Assembly: GCA_000181795.3 (NCBI GenBank)
Contig: CM012953.1
Location: forward strand, 13,711,612-13,775,611
From: Trichinella spiralis
Taxonomy: Eukaryota > Nematoda > Enoplea > Trichinellida > Trichinellidae
Length of the DNA: 64,000 bases
Reading direction: 5' to 3'
Part shown: in pieces, positions 1-13,049 of the stretch
Layout: the number at the start of each line of letters is the position of its first letter
How positions within the stretch are numbered: position 1 is the first letter of the stretch
The notes under the pieces: generated by a model
The model's database searches: none
What the model saw: only the letters and a program-made list of their open reading frames with translations
Told to the model about the DNA's origin: nothing
Position numbers and translations under genes: made by a program

Positions 1-3000
1 TCAAACATTCATCAGAAATTTTGTGGAAAACCAAACTGTAGAACTTTGTCCAATGTTCTTCTCCTTCTTCTTCAGTCTACCTGTTTCCCAGTCAACAATG
101 AATGATCATTTACAATTTTACATTTCCTGAAAGAAAAAATATAAATTATTATTGTTATTATTATTGTCCATTTTCAAACTGACAACGAACTTTTTGATTA
201 TAAAAACATATATTTATTTTTACACGCAATACATTATTTATTATTTTTATTTATATAACAAAAATTTTATCAGAAATGATCTATTAAACAAAAAATAATA
301 AATAATTTTAAATTTGAAAAAAAAAGATGCCAACTGGAGAGATGTAAGAAGAAGAAGAAGAAGAAGAATTTACATGATGACATTGTTGGACCACGATACA
401 TTTCAACGTTAATTTGGGCAAACATATCCCGTTGGACAATTCAATTAGACAAATTGATCGTCGTTCAAATGTACGTTACGTTGGATTGAAGTGGCCTGAA
501 CGAGCAAATGCTCCATTAGGGAAATGTGCTCCGCCTTTTTGAAGCCGTCGGCGAATTGATTTGCAACGGATCATTTTCTCAGTCAATCCAACATGCCAAT
601 TTTAGGAATAAAACACGCATTCCATTATTATATTCAATTTTCACTAATCGTTCAAAAAAGGGAAACTTTTCAAATTTCATACATGGGATAAAGGGAAAAA
701 AAATAAATAAATAAATAAACAAGTGCAGTGTGTAATTTTATAATAATAATAATAATAATAATAATGTATTATTTATTAAAAGAATCAGATCATCGAGCAG
801 AGAAAAATCTCCGCAACCAGAGAAGAATGGAAACGAGCGAAGCGTTGTAAATTTAATGGTCCAACTTGTCGCAATTATTGGTAATCAGTGAGTTTTAGCA
901 GTTGAACCGAGTGTCACAGTGGAAAAGTGGCAATGATGCGTGCCTGCATGACAATTGGATGAAAAAGCAAAAGAAACACATCAACTGTGAATCTTGAAAA
1001 TGCCGCCGAGGCCAAATTGGACTAATCGCCATTGTACAAGCCCATTTGATCAACGCGACAAGTTGAAATTTCACAACATCAAAATACAAATATATTTATA
1101 CTGTAAAAATGTGAAAATATTCAAATTAAAATAGTAGGTATTTTTTGGAAACAGATTTTCAAGTACAAAATACGAACGAATACAGTATAGAAAAGGAATA
1201 AATGGATGAATGGGAATTGATTCGAATCAGTTCAATTCAATTGAAGAGTTGTTAAAAATTTAATTTCCATTGATTCAAAAACGAACAGTAGTGGGAAAAA
1301 GTTGATAAGATTTGAAATTTGAAGAAAAAATTGAATTAAATATAAAATCGATCAAAGTAAAATTTCATAGACCCTAATCAACTGTTGAACGTGTGCATAA
1401 AGGATGACAAGACGTGAAACATGACAATTAAACGTTGACAAAGTTGATGATGGTGGTGGTGATGAAAGAAGCAAAGCAGCGCGACAAGCACAAGCACACG
1501 TCAAGCACGGACGCCTCCTCCTCCACTCAGGAAGTGTGAAAAGAAAAGCCGCTCCTACTTTTAGCACATGTTCGACCAGATGGAATTTTTATTATTTGAT
1601 TTTTTTTATGAAAATTCTTCACTCAGCAACAAATTTTGCCAGATTTATCCTGCGGCATTCAATTTTCAAATGCACACATTAGAAAAGCATACATAATACA
1701 ATCAATCAATGTTCGACGTGAAAATTAAATAAAAGTCAATTTTAACCATAACGTCAACAAATAAATAAATAACAAAAGCGTAATAATAATAATAATAATA
1801 ATAATGCATACATTTTAGCATACCTGAATGTAAAAGATAAAAATGTTATATTTAGCAGCGTGAGATTAGATCCGCTTTTGCATAGTGTGCGCTGCAAAGA
1901 GTGGAAGACATTGAAAACGACCCAAAGCATTTGCATTAAAAGAACCAGATTTTTCGAGTTGCTATTTTTTGTGTTCTTCTTTTTTAGTCCAAATATTTAT
2001 TCGCACAAATAATTACAATCATCACAGGTGTGAAAGTTGCCTCAAAAAATCGAAAATTATACTTCCATTCAAAATTTTTATGCAAATTTGATCGTTCAAA
2101 TTAATGTTTAATAAAAGAAAAAACGAATAAATAATTTTACTGTAAGAAGAAGCTAAACCATAAGCATAAATTATATATATTTGAAACTTGAAATCTGGAA
2201 AACAAAAATATTCCAACAATGCTGTCTGTATTGAAGTGAAAAGGTGAAAAACTAAAGCTAAAAATTACATTTGATGAAAACCAGTTTTCATCGAAAGTAA
2301 AACAAACAAACACACACACACATTCACTCCTTTGAAAGAGAATAAACATTCAAATGAAATCAAGTTTCAAAAAAAAATTATAAAAATTTTTTAAATAACA
2401 ATAAATTCGTTCAGGATAATATTTTAATGAATTGTTAAGAAAAATAAAATGAAAAAGAATTCAAAATCAATTTGCCTCATTTTCAAAAATAATTAAAATT
2501 CTATTCAATGGTTTTCTTCAAAAAAATTACAGTACACTCAAATGCAATGTAAACTGTTAACAAATGAAAATCAGCAAACGTACAATTTATGAATACACTT
2601 TTAAATACAAATCACTCGTGCGAAGTGCAATGTCAAAATTTGTTGTTATACTGTAATATATTTGTAATGTTGCAAAAAATTTACATTCTCATTTGCAAGT
2701 GTGGAATTTTGAGATAAGTATGACCTTTTTTGTTGTCGTTTTGAAACTTAAAAATGTGAATAATAAATTTTTAAAAACGTTGTACATTTGGTGCGATGAA
2801 ATCAAATCAAATCAAATAAGCGTTAGAATGCAAAAAATAAAAAATAAAATAAGCTGCGCATCAACAATTGAATATCAGAAGAGCAAATCAAGTGTTTTCG
2901 GACCAGCAATAGATCGATTTTTTCATTCACCACTTTCAAACTGAACAACAATTACAAGCACAATTGTAATGGAAATTATGCAAATATAGTTGTATTAAAA

Positions 3001-5471
3001 GTAAATTTTAATATTTGAACAACTACAACAGAAGATACATATAAAACAAGCGATAAACTATACAACGAACAACACTTTTTCTTCCACTAAGCTGAACATT
3101 GAAAAAATTCCATTCAATTTCGCACAAAGCTCAGTTGTTGCTTTATGTTTCTTAAATTTTTTTCTGCCCTTTACATCTTTTCCAACTGGCAAATAAAATG
3201 AAAATGTTAACTTTAAAACTTATTTTAATAAAAGTTCAACGTCGTCAATGAACAATGAATTATATTATCAGAAGAGAAAAAATATATACATGTATTTTTT
3301 TCTAAAGAATAATGTATTTAAATTTAAATTAAGGAATTTTAAAATTATTTAATGCAGACTGAGTTCATAAAAAAAACAACATTGAAAATGTCACCAAAAC
3401 TGCACGATTCTTCAAATCGAATTTCAACTAAAAATTATACTGAAAAAAGAATAAAAATATTTGCAAGAGCAAAAATTTCATAATTGCATACATAATACAC
3501 ATTTCAGTGTTTGCTGCATATTGTCATACATTACATTCTAATAAATTATTCAAAATGATGATGATGAAAAATTGAAATAAAAATTACTTCAAATCTAACA
3601 ATAATTTTAATATGTAAATGATAAAAAAACTAGTATTTCCTGAGTGATTTTAAGCAATCCAAATGTGAAAAATGTGAATTAATTAATTAACATTGTGATG
3701 ATTGACTCACTGGATGAAGAAATTCTTAATTTCATGCAATGTAGATAATAAACGATTATACATCATCTCTGGGAACATTTCACATTTTACTAAATGTAGA
3801 CTTTATCATGAAATAAATTTGTTAATAATAATAATAAAACAATTTAATAATTCACTATTTGAAAGTTATTCGAAGAAATCAGAATAAATGAATTTAACAA
3901 ATTTACATAAACTTCAATTGAATCTATTTTATTGGGTATAAATAGAGTTTTTTCAAAAAAAATATGAATAAATTTCACTCACTTACCTGCATACCAATTG
4001 ATCTTCTGTAATTTCATTTTTTTTGTCGATTAAGAAAGATATTTGCAATTCCAGTGATCAACTGCAACAATAATCAAGAAGTGGAAAACGAAAAAGACAG
4101 ACGAAGAAGAAGAAGAAAGAATCAGATTGAAGAATGGAAAAGAAAAAAGATCACCCAAAAGCCAGCTTTCACCAAACGCCGCCATTGTAGCTTGTGCTTG
4201 TCAAATGCTAACAAAAACTTGTCATTAAACAAACAGTCATAAATAAGCTCGGCTTGATGATGATGATTGGAAAACGTCGCAGCATCTTGTCACTTGGTCT
4301 GCTTGTCGATGCTGACGTGATGATGGAATTTTTCTTGCCACTTTTTTTCCCTTTATTCTACAAGTATCCAGTTTTATTAATTTAAATTTAAAAAAAAACA
4401 ACAATATTCATGATAGCATAGTGAAAATAAAAACAGAAAGAAAAAATAATATAGCAAAGCATAATTATATATATATACTACTTTGCTATCAAATGAAATT
4501 CACAGTCAAATTGACCACTGACCAAAACATAACCAATCGATTTGCATTTATTTATAGAATATGAATTCAAATATTGAAATAGAAATGTATCATGCTGATT
4601 TTTTACGGTCAATAGCTTGGATCCGAAGATTCATTTCCCTTTCATGCGACCGAGCAAGCGGTTCAATCAAATCAACCAACTTATTATCCGACATCCATCC
4701 AGGTGGTCATCCGGCTTTTTCATACACTTCTTCTTTACAAAATTGTTCGATTTCAATTAAAAATCAATTTCCATTTTAACAACAGCATAAAATTATCCAC
4801 TTTTCATTTATTCAGTGGAAATCAAACTGCGTTGTAAAATTCATTTTTCAAACAAAACATACGAAATTAATAATAACTTTATTACAAATTGCTTACCTTT
4901 CGCAATTAAAATATGAAAAGTTCTGCAATCATAACCTATTCACAGTTATAACAACATTTTATAATGCAAACAACAACAACAACAAAATATTCAAATTCAA
5001 TTAAATATTACACTACTAGTATTATTATTATTGTTGAAAACAAAAAATTGAAATTTTTTTGGTAATTTTTTCTTCGAAGTGATCAGTGAAAAAAACCTCA
5101 ATTAAAAAAATGCAACAACAACAACAACAACAAATTAGAAAAATGTATAGTACATTGAGAAAAACTTTTATTTTCACAATTCACATTTACCTGAGAAACT
5201 TATTTAAAAATGGTTCATTTTATTTCTTTTATAATTAATAAAAGAAGCCCGTCCTGGAAGTACCGCAAATTTTCACAACAGCAGCAAAATTATTCAAATA
5301 TAACTCAAGCTTCCGCTGCTGCTGGTGCTGAAAATTACATGAAAAAATGCAAATAGATCTATTTTTTACATTTACATACAATTCAGCATTCGTGTAGAAC
5401 AACAAATTGTTCTTCATCCATGTTATAATTAAAGTAAATTTCTGTTTTGTTGTCTTGGCATACGACACCGA
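1..5471. other. Gene-free AT-rich region
   Basis: No convincing coding exon is seen on either strand. Short open frames are scattered, AT-rich and unlike any family I know. Simple repeats occur: AAT/TAA trinucleotide runs near 740-765, 1780-1805 and 3825, GAA runs near 348-368, CAA runs near 4970-4985 and 5115-5132. One stretch near 405-536 reads as about 40 open codons ending in TGA with less AT-biased composition; it could be a terminal exon of a gene outside the window, but I recognise nothing in it. Confidence 0.5.
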
Positions 5472-6809
5472 TTAATCATCGTCGGATGATTCACTGAGTA
5501 GAAGATCTTCCTCTAAAACAGCGAAAGATCATAGTTCAGCAAAAACAAAATTTCTTGGCAAATAATACCATCCTTTTCCATTTGATAATATTAAAATAAT
5601 AATAATAATAACTCTTACGCAATTGATTGAAACCGTTATTCTTTGCATGCACAGAATTGTAAACATTTGGAGATTTAACTGGCGACGACGATTCAGAATC
5701 TGAATCATTCGGTTCTGCATTCAGCGCGGCTTCTAAACTTTCCGCTAAAAAATATATACAAAATCATACATACATAATCTTTATAAAAAAGATAAACATA
5801 ATTTATTCCATGCATCTAAGAATAATTATTATTATTCAACTCTACATTTCGTTTACTTAGAATAAGAAAAAAAATGAACGAACAAAAATCAACAGTAAGA
5901 CATCCTCATCTTCATTTGATTAATTTTGAAAATTTCAAAAAATGCATTATCTATTGTATATGATTGAAATTTTTAATAATAAAAATTTACAAATTATTAG
6001 AAATATATTTCTAAGAAGAAATAACAATCAAAAAAACTGTGCATACCAATATCAGCATTGTCTTCATCTTCAACGTCCGAGTCATCTTTTCCGACGCTAG
6101 AATCACTTGATGCACTCATGTATTCGTCTGAATTGGACAACAACTGGTCCATTTGGAAGTTTTCAGGCGTCGTGGGGGGCGTCTGTTCAGGAATACCTTG
6201 CAACCGATTTCGCATGTGCTGAATCGACTCCAACACTTCACTGCTAATTTCATCACTGAAATAAATTATACAAAAAAAACAGAATAAAATACTGTCGTGA
6301 TAAATTATTCAAATAAAATTTATCAATATACCGGGTTTTTTTCACTTGTATGTCATACGTTAATTGTTCGAGTGTAAACGTCTCGTTCTTGTGATCAAAA
6401 ATCAACAAGTATTCTTTTTGATAATGCCTTTTTCCACCTTTAAATATGGTTGCATCACAGACTTCCCGTTCAACCTTAAAAAATGCATAAATGAAATTGC
6501 ATAAATGAAATTATTATTCTGCAAAATTATCTACATTCAATTTTGGAAATGTAATCACAACACCGTTTTGTTCCGACAATTCGACAATGCTGTCACCAGT
6601 GTTTCCCATCGAAGCAGGTTTGAAATCATCTAAACAATAAATTCTCATAATTAGTCCAAGGTGACGATTGAATTAAAAACAACATCGAATTACTCACATC
6701 GAATGGTATGAAAATCATTCGCATGTCCATCTTTGATTAAACTTTTCCCCAATTTAAGACTATAACGACCTTTGAAGGTATATTTCGCCAAATCAGTCTC
6801 GAGTTCCAT
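5472..6809 (-). CDS. eaf-1: EAF family protein (ELL-associated factor), 241 aa, 6 exons
   Basis: Predicted nuclear transcription-elongation cofactor that binds ELL proteins of the super/little elongation complex. Exons on the minus strand: 6809-6698, 6629-6535, 6474-6332, 6255-6047, 5744-5619, 5512-5472; all junctions are GT-AG and keep frame (726 nt). The N-terminal EAF domain shows HTIRYDFKPAS, reformed exactly across the first intron, then FKGGKRHYQKEYLLIFDH and FTLEQL...IQVKKTR. The second half is Ser/Asp/Glu rich (SSDSSVGKDDSDVEDEDNAD), and the C-terminus is an acidic LLLSESSDDD tail, as in animal EAF1/EAF2 (about 260-268 aa). The start is the first ATG after an AG acceptor at about 6839, which may be a 5' UTR intron or a trans-splice site. 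Family assignment is firm from the motifs; the symbol follows the C. elegans gene name. Confidence 0.9.
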
Positions 6810-6839
6810 TGAAATAAATTTCTTTGTGTCAACTAAAAT

Positions 6840-9259
6840 TATAAAAATCACAACTGCACAAGGAGCAGAAAATTTAAAATTAAATGCTTTCCAATAATTA
6901 CAATTATCACGATAAATAAACATTACAACCATTTAAAGAGCAAATGTTTGAAAGTCCATTGTATGGATATATTTGAATGATTTTTGCGCATTTTGCAAGA
7001 ATTTTCATTCAAAAATGTCATAAAAATACTCAAATCCCTTAAATGTAAAATACATTTTTCTACTATTTGTAAAATTAAATAAAAATCAACTTTGACTAAA
7101 CTAAAAAACTGTAAAAATTGAAAAAATTTGAAAATTCTTCAAAACTTAACCAATCAAAATATGTAAAGTAACAAGTGGGGAAATATCAAAAAAAATTTGA
7201 ATACTTTATCAACAATTACATAATAATTTTTAATAATAAATCACAAAAAGCATTTGATATTCATTAGAATATAATTTTAAAAGCAAACAACTTCTGAATA
7301 CAAACAAAAAATAAATCACAAAAACGCAAAAATTCAGAAATTGCACAAAAGTGTAAAAATGTAATTTAAAAATTTGTATATTTACAAAAATTTATTTACG
7401 CGATGTAATCAGAGTAGAATTTCAGTAGAGGAAATGGACTTTATACGATATAAACTACTTCCATACAAGCTACAAAACGCACTGATAAATAAGACAGTAC
7501 TTGAAAATAAAGTTGTATAAAGCAATACTGTATATATGTTTACATTAAAAATTTCTGAAATAATATTTATCATTTATGAGTAAATATTTATACATTTTTT
7601 GAAAATTGCTTTCTAAAATTAAACAATTTCACATTGTTGTGATCTATTTTACGAGCAACAAAATACCTTTAAACTGCACAACAAAATAATGTATGTATAT
7701 ATAATGTCCGCAATGGCTGTGCTTCTCAAATAGAAAAATAACTTCATTAGCATTTTTTAAGAATATTTTAATAATATTCAAGTCAAAAAAGTGATTCGTA
7801 ATCATAAATGATAATATTTTTTCCAAATGAGAATTGATTATTCACTTCAATATGAATATAATTTGTAAAACTGCATTTCAATTCAATTAAATAGTTGCTG
7901 CCGTTTTCAATTCGATTTTAAATGATGAATAATTAAGCCGTTAAAAAAATATGATTTTCCAACAAAAGCAATTTTTATCTGAACAATAAAGAAACAACAG
8001 TTGTCATGGAAAAGTTGAAACAACATTAAAAGATATTAATCATCTGCAATATTTAAACAAATTCCAAGTTGCAATAACTGGTGCAATTAAATAATATTCT
8101 TTTCTGGTATTGCGAAATGCCTACCCTGTGTACACTGGTTGGGAATTAATCAAAAATTGTTCCTCTTCAAACATTTCAATCATACATTTAATTATTCTGA
8201 CGATAAGAGGAAATGTTTCGTTTCATTATTTATTTAATGGTACGTTTACACCCTGTCCATGATAACAATTAGCCTATTAATTATCAATTACGAAATGCTC
8301 GTGCCTGGTACTTGCTCGAATTGTTGCGAAGAAGCAGTTTTGCTATGTGTGCAAACGCATTTGCAATTGTTGACGTGTGTTAGTAAAATTTTTCTAATTG
8401 AAACGTAATTTTTCGTATAAAAATTTCGTTGTGTTCATATTTCTATTGGCTATAAATTGTAATAATTAACTGAATTTGCATTAACAAATCCACCTACTTC
8501 CATTTTACTACTTCACAGAAATTTGAATATAATACTCACGATGTTCAATATTTCACACACACTACACTGAGCAATCATCATTATTATTATTATGTAACAG
8601 CAAGCTTTTTGTTATCACCGGGATGAAATTATCCCTGAAATGATTTTTTTCCAAATAAAGCAACAAAAAAACGAAACTATTATCTTCATTGAAAATTAAT
8701 AATGCAAAAAAAGAATTCTTTCAATTCAACAATGCTGTCTTTTGTTGTAAATTTATTTTTGCCCAATTACGACTGTTTCTAAATGCATAAAAAAACACAA
8801 AAGTGAAAAGAACAAGAAAAACACAGATTTGCAGCCACCATTTCAACGAACACAACAAGTTGTTTAGTTGCTGTTTTGTTTTTACAGCCGCTGCCGCAAC
8901 TAGCAAAAGAAATTCTGCATATCACTACAAGAAATCAATATATTCTATACATATACGTGTGTGCGTGTGTTTGCAGCGGATTTTCTCGTTTCTGATGTTT
9001 ACTTCAACAAGTGCATCGCATCACATTAATGGGAAAAAAATAATAATAAAACAACAAAAAGTAAACAAAACAGAACAAAAAACAAAACAGAAAAAAAAGT
9101 AATAACAACCGGTTTGAAATGATAAAGAAAACGAATTAATTCTGCGCATCATCCAGTAGTGGAGTTGTTGTTGTTGTTGTATGGAGATTTTTGTTGTTGT
9201 TTTTCGTAAAATTTCAAATTGGTAGCAGCAAAAAGAAAGAAAAGAAAAATAAAATTTTT
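6840..9259. other. Intergenic AT-rich region
   Basis: About 2.4 kb between the start of the EAF gene and the 3' end of the zinc-finger gene. Only short AT-rich open frames are present, with no splice-compatible conserved exon. The last 300 bases hold CAA/GTT-type simple repeats (about 9040-9200) that probably belong to the 3' UTR of the minus-strand zinc-finger gene. Confidence 0.4.
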
Positions 9260-10462
9260 TTACATGCGACGCACTGACCAACGGTCACCGATGGACGGTG
9301 GTGGCGGTAGACTGTTGCCAGCTGATCCGGAGACCGCGTTGTTCAGCATTGGAGCCGGTTGCATGGCGTTCAGAGCCATCAAGCCGGCGCCAGCCGACGA
9401 CGGGTCTTTGACCATCGCGGTAAGTTTGGCGCGCAGACGGCCATTCTCGGCCAGAAGTTGGTCATTCTGTTCCATCAGTTCGACAAGAGACAACTTGAGC
9501 GAGTCCAACCTTTTGCGCAAACTGATATTTTCGTCAACTAGCGCTGCGCAACTGTTCGGACTGAGCGGCCGCGCGTACACGCCCGTAGGCGCCGAGTGGA
9601 CGCCGGGGATCGACAGCGCCGGCGGCGGTGGCGCCGAATTTGGAGCCACCGGGGCCGAGTCCGCCGGATCGTTGTACCGAGCTCGTTTGGAGCCGAAGTC
9701 GTAGCGGTGGTCGTAGGGGGCGCGCGCGCTGTGCGCCGGCGGATCGGCCGACTGCGCACCGCAACTTCTCGACTCTCTCGACGGATAGTCGTAAGAATCT
9801 CGGGCGTCCCGTTCACATTTGGGGATGATGTGCCAGAAGCGGCAACGCGTGCCACGCGAACAATGCCCCGACAAGTTCTCCTTGCAAATCGGCCTGCCGT
9901 TCACCACGTCCTGACCAGTGGCCGAAACAATCGCCCTGGCCAACGCCTCGGTCATCCGGCCGTGGCGTTCGTACGTTTCCATATCCCTGCGCGAACAGTG
10001 CACGTAGCGGCAAGCGTTGCGCGTGCATCTTCCGTTCTGGTAATCTTTGCAGTAGTTGATTTTTTCGTTCTGTTTCACCGTCTCAATTCGGTTAGTCTCG
10101 CTCTCTGGGTGGTAGAACTTGCACCTCGAACCTCGAAAACAGACGTTGTTCAAAAAATCCCGACAAATATCTTGACGCGATTCTGAAACGCCCGCCGCCG
10201 CCGCTGCCGCTGATGCTGCTGCTGATGATGATAGTGAAGACGATGCCGAAGCTGTTGATGGTGGTGGTGGTGATGCTGCTGCTGCTGCTGCTGCTGCTGC
10301 CGCCGCATCCGGATGGCTATTACCCTCATCATGTGATAGCGCTGCCGCTGCCGCCGCCACTGACGCCCCTGCCGCATCGCCTACTGCATTTGCGCGTTCC
10401 TCATTGAACTTTTCGTTTGAGTCGTACGAATCGTGAAAATAGTCACCTTCGGAAGCCATCAT
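9260..10462 (-). CDS. ZC3H10-like triple CCCH zinc-finger protein, 400 aa
   Basis: Single long exon on the minus strand. Three CCCH fingers are seen: C100-C108-C114-H118 (CX7CX5CX3H), C138-C146-C151-H155 (CX7CX4CX3H) and C193-C201-C207-H211 (CX7CX5CX3H). Their spacing and the linkers match metazoan ZC3H10, an RNA-binding protein. Residues 35-90 are alanine/serine/proline low complexity. Near the C-terminus, a leucine-zipper-like helix (ISLRKRLDSLKLSLVELMEQ onward) suggests coiled-coil dimerisation. I start at the first of two adjacent ATGs (MMASEGDYF), 25 nt downstream of an AG acceptor (exon begins 10487), which is a 5' UTR intron or trans-splice site. The exon is strikingly GC-rich compared with its surroundings, so long open frames appear in other frames too; only this frame encodes the fingers. 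Confidence 0.88.
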   Translation of the reverse strand: MMASEGDYFHDSYDSNEKFNEERANAVGDAAGASVAAAAAALSHDEGNSHPDAAAAAAAAAAASPPPPSTASASSSLSSSAAASAAAAAAGVSESRQDICRDFLNNVCFRGSRCKFYHPESETNRIETVKQNEKINYCKDYQNGRCTRNACRYVHCSRRDMETYERHGRMTEALARAIVSATGQDVVNGRPICKENLSGHCSRGTRCRFWHIIPKCERDARDSYDYPSRESRSCGAQSADPPAHSARAPYDHRYDFGSKRARYNDPADSAPVAPNSAPPPPALSIPGVHSAPTGVYARPLSPNSCAALVDENISLRKRLDSLKLSLVELMEQNDQLLAENGRLRAKLTAMVKDPSSAGAGLMALNAMQPAPMLNNAVSGSAGNSLPPPPSIGDRWSVRRM

Positions 10463-10487
10463 TGAGAACAAAATCCAATAACAAGCT

Positions 10488-11061
10488 CTGAAAAACTGAA
10501 ACAAACAAACATCATACTCAAAAGCATAACTTTTCTCCACCAACACAACACCTACAACAACCACTATAACAACAACAATTCACAACGTCTACCATAATCA
10601 ATACCGTAACCCACCTGAACATCAAAATCATCACTAATTACAAAGAAAATTCTTTTCAACTTAATCTTCATTTTAAAATTTATTATATATCACTAAAACA
10701 AAAAAATTTTTTTATAAATTATATTTCTTTCAAAAAAAGTAAACAAATTGGCAAACTTTATCACGACAGGATAGCATACTGTAAAAAAACAAATCGAAAT
10801 TTTTTGAAAAAAATCAATTTACTATTCCAATAAGAAAATTTAACAGAACATCAATTCTTGATTTCCTACACAATGCGCAGCAATAATATCCAAAAGGTCA
10901 ATTTTCACCATCAATCAATTATTACGTCACTACAGTATTAAAAAAAATAAGCACAAACAATGCTTTTTTGATGCAAAAAAATAATGATGATGTTTTTATT
11001 TAAAATACGCAGTTACGAAGGTTTTATGACAATTCGATCGAAACCATTCAACTTAATCAAA
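10488..11061. other. Upstream region of the zinc-finger gene
   Basis: AT-rich sequence between the zinc-finger gene and the left LTR of the Gypsy element. It probably contains the promoter and a 5' UTR intron for the minus-strand gene, but no defined motif can be named. Confidence 0.3.
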
Positions 11062-11453
11062 TATAGCGGACGAAGTGGAAGAAGAGCAGCAAAGCTACCG
11101 TAAACAGAAAGATCCTTGAACATCGGAAAGGATTACGGTCGTGCGGTTGTCAGCAGCGAGCGAGAGCATGTGGTTGTTGGTTCTGAAATTGTACTGTGGC
11201 GGATAGGTAACGGTCCTTGTTCGGATTTGTTAATAAACATTGTGCAGCTTACCTGTCTTGTGAATGCGACAGTGTTACCGGGAGAGTGCGAACTCGGAAG
11301 AAAGGGCAGCAGCGCCGGCGGAAGCCAAACGGAAGATATGACCGTGCGGAGGAACCCGCCGGTCGACACCGGCCCGTCGTCGCCTAACGACGACTGTGTT
11401 AGTAGCTCGGTTGGGGTGACGAACGAACCCACCCGAGAGAGCGGCTCGTTACA
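11062..11453 (+). repeat. Left LTR of the Gypsy element
   Basis: 392 bp, highly similar along its length to the copy at 14814-15199, in the same orientation. It begins TATAGCGGA, where the right copy has TGTAGCGGA, and ends CTCGTTACA. It holds an AATAAA-type polyadenylation signal near 11231. Confidence 0.88.
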
Positions 11454-12279
11454 TTGGAAATGGTGCTGAGGGGTCGCAACCGTCTGTTATGGCCCACCTC
11501 TTGCCTTTTCCCCTGACATGGATCCGACTGAGTGGCTGGACACGGTAGAAGACTTCTTCTATGTGTCAGGTGTGCCACGCTCACACCAACCTGCGCTCAC
11601 AAAGGCTCCATCCTACTCGGCGACGGCCAAAGGGTGCGTCTCTGCGGCCACGGAGTATGGTCCCTCCATCTGGGAAGCTGGAGAGGACGGATACAGTCAG
11701 ATACGATGCCCACTGCAGGAGACGACGATTCCAACCTCTTCTTCTTCAGTCAACACTTCTGAGCTAGTGTGCTTTTGCTTCTGCGCACCGTTCGATGGAT
11801 CGTCCGACGCCAAAGCCAAAGCTCCACTTTCACCGGCCACCGCCTGCTCTTGGCCACCACGTTTCTCCACAACCACATCACCTTCTACTACTGCTGTTGG
11901 CTGCATCACTTCGACCGACTGTTCTGTTGGACTTTGACGCGAGTGAGAACGCCCTCGGTGCTGTCCTTTTGCATCCGAACGATAAAGGTCTTCCGGCGGT
12001 GATAGCGTATGCCAGTCGCTCATTGTCGTAACCGAAGCGGAAGTACTGTGCCACGCAGCGGGAGATGCTAGCCATCGTGTGGGCTACGCGCCACTTTTGA
12101 CCGTACCTATACATGCTGGCAAAACTGTCCATTGACCAGCCGGAGGACTGTGATGTCCATCTCGACCGGGTGCTTCTGGCCTGCCGGTCTAGCGTCCACC
12201 ACACCACTGGTGTTCAGATATAGTTCCTTCCATTAGGGATATTCCCGTTATCTTCCCTTAGCACTGCATGTGCTCTTTT

Positions 12280-12965
12280 AAAATATGATCAATGCTAATT
12301 ATCCTCGCCGTTTCTACTATTTTGTGCGTTTTTATGACTGATGTCACTGAGTTACATCCTGCACCAAATCGTTGCGGTGGTATGTCCCTTGTTCATGAAG
12401 GCAGGGCATACAAATTAAAACGTGCCGGCAAACAGAAATATTGGAGGTGCTCGAAAGTATGTGCTAAATGTACAGTGTGTGTCCTTCGTTATTAAGGGTT
12501 AATGTATTTTGGTATAAGACAAAAAATATTGCGGTGGTGCTATATGGACAAATCTTGATGTGACATCGGTGAGCAAGCAGAATGATCACATCGAAAGCTG
12601 CTCGGTGGATGAGCACTTGACCTACAAAATGGAAAAAAAGGCGATTTTGAAAAAGCGGAGTGCGGAAGAAACGAAACCCATCCTGGCCATTTATGATGAA
12701 GAAACTTCCGCCGCGTCCGCCCACCCATCCACATCTGGCCATTTTCCCCTTTTTAACCGGTAAAGTCCACGATGTACATACAGCCACCGGGCAAAGCGAT
12801 ACCCGAAACTGCCTAAACATCGTCGGGACCTGCAAATCCCTGTCCCGTTCAGGACAACTAAGGTCGGTAAAGAATTTTTGTTGTGGCAGAGTGCATCAAG
12901 TCATACACTGGTATTTGGTACGGGTTCCAACATTAGACTGCTGGCAGACAGCCTTACTGGAAACT
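12280..12965 (+). mobile_element. Mutator-like (MULE) transposon fragment with FLYWCH zinc finger
   Basis: The frame starting near 12370 encodes a FLYWCH-type zinc finger: GGMSLVHEGRAYKLKRAG followed by KYWRCSKVCAKCTV. It is followed near 12560-12700 by the usual spacer of these transposases (HIESCSVDEH, then KKRSAEETKPILAIYDEE). Near 12810-12957 a second frame matches the segment before the MULE catalytic core (PVPFRTTKVGKEFLL, then LVFGTGSNIRLLADSL). The similarity ends there, so the DDE core and the right end are missing. The frames are not continuous, and no terminal inverted repeats were found. The fragment lies inside the Gypsy element, so it either inserted into it or was captured by rearrangement. 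Confidence 0.72.
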
Positions 12966-13049
12966 GCCGCTGCCGCTTTACCCTTGCCATCACCAGAAGT
13001 AATAGCAGCACTACTGCTTCTAGCAGCTTTTCTTTTCTCCGCTCAGTAT

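Noticed and set aside
405-536. Possible terminal exon reading IRQIDRRSNVRYVGLKWPER
   Set aside because: It looks mildly coding but has no partner exon, acceptor or family match within the window; mentioned only in the region entry.
4561-4779. 72-codon open frame
   Set aside because: No recognisable domain, no splice partners, and composition close to the surrounding non-coding DNA.
9596-10186. Long plus-strand open frame of 196 codons opposite the zinc-finger gene
   Set aside because: It is a by-product of the GC-rich antisense exon; the product is Arg/Val-rich with no family resemblance, while the minus strand encodes three intact CCCH fingers.
11697-12023. Minus-strand 108-codon open frame in the Gypsy element
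   Set aside because: It is antisense to gag/RNase H-like sequence. Its partial repeat at 12901-13203 is explained by duplication of the retroelement block.
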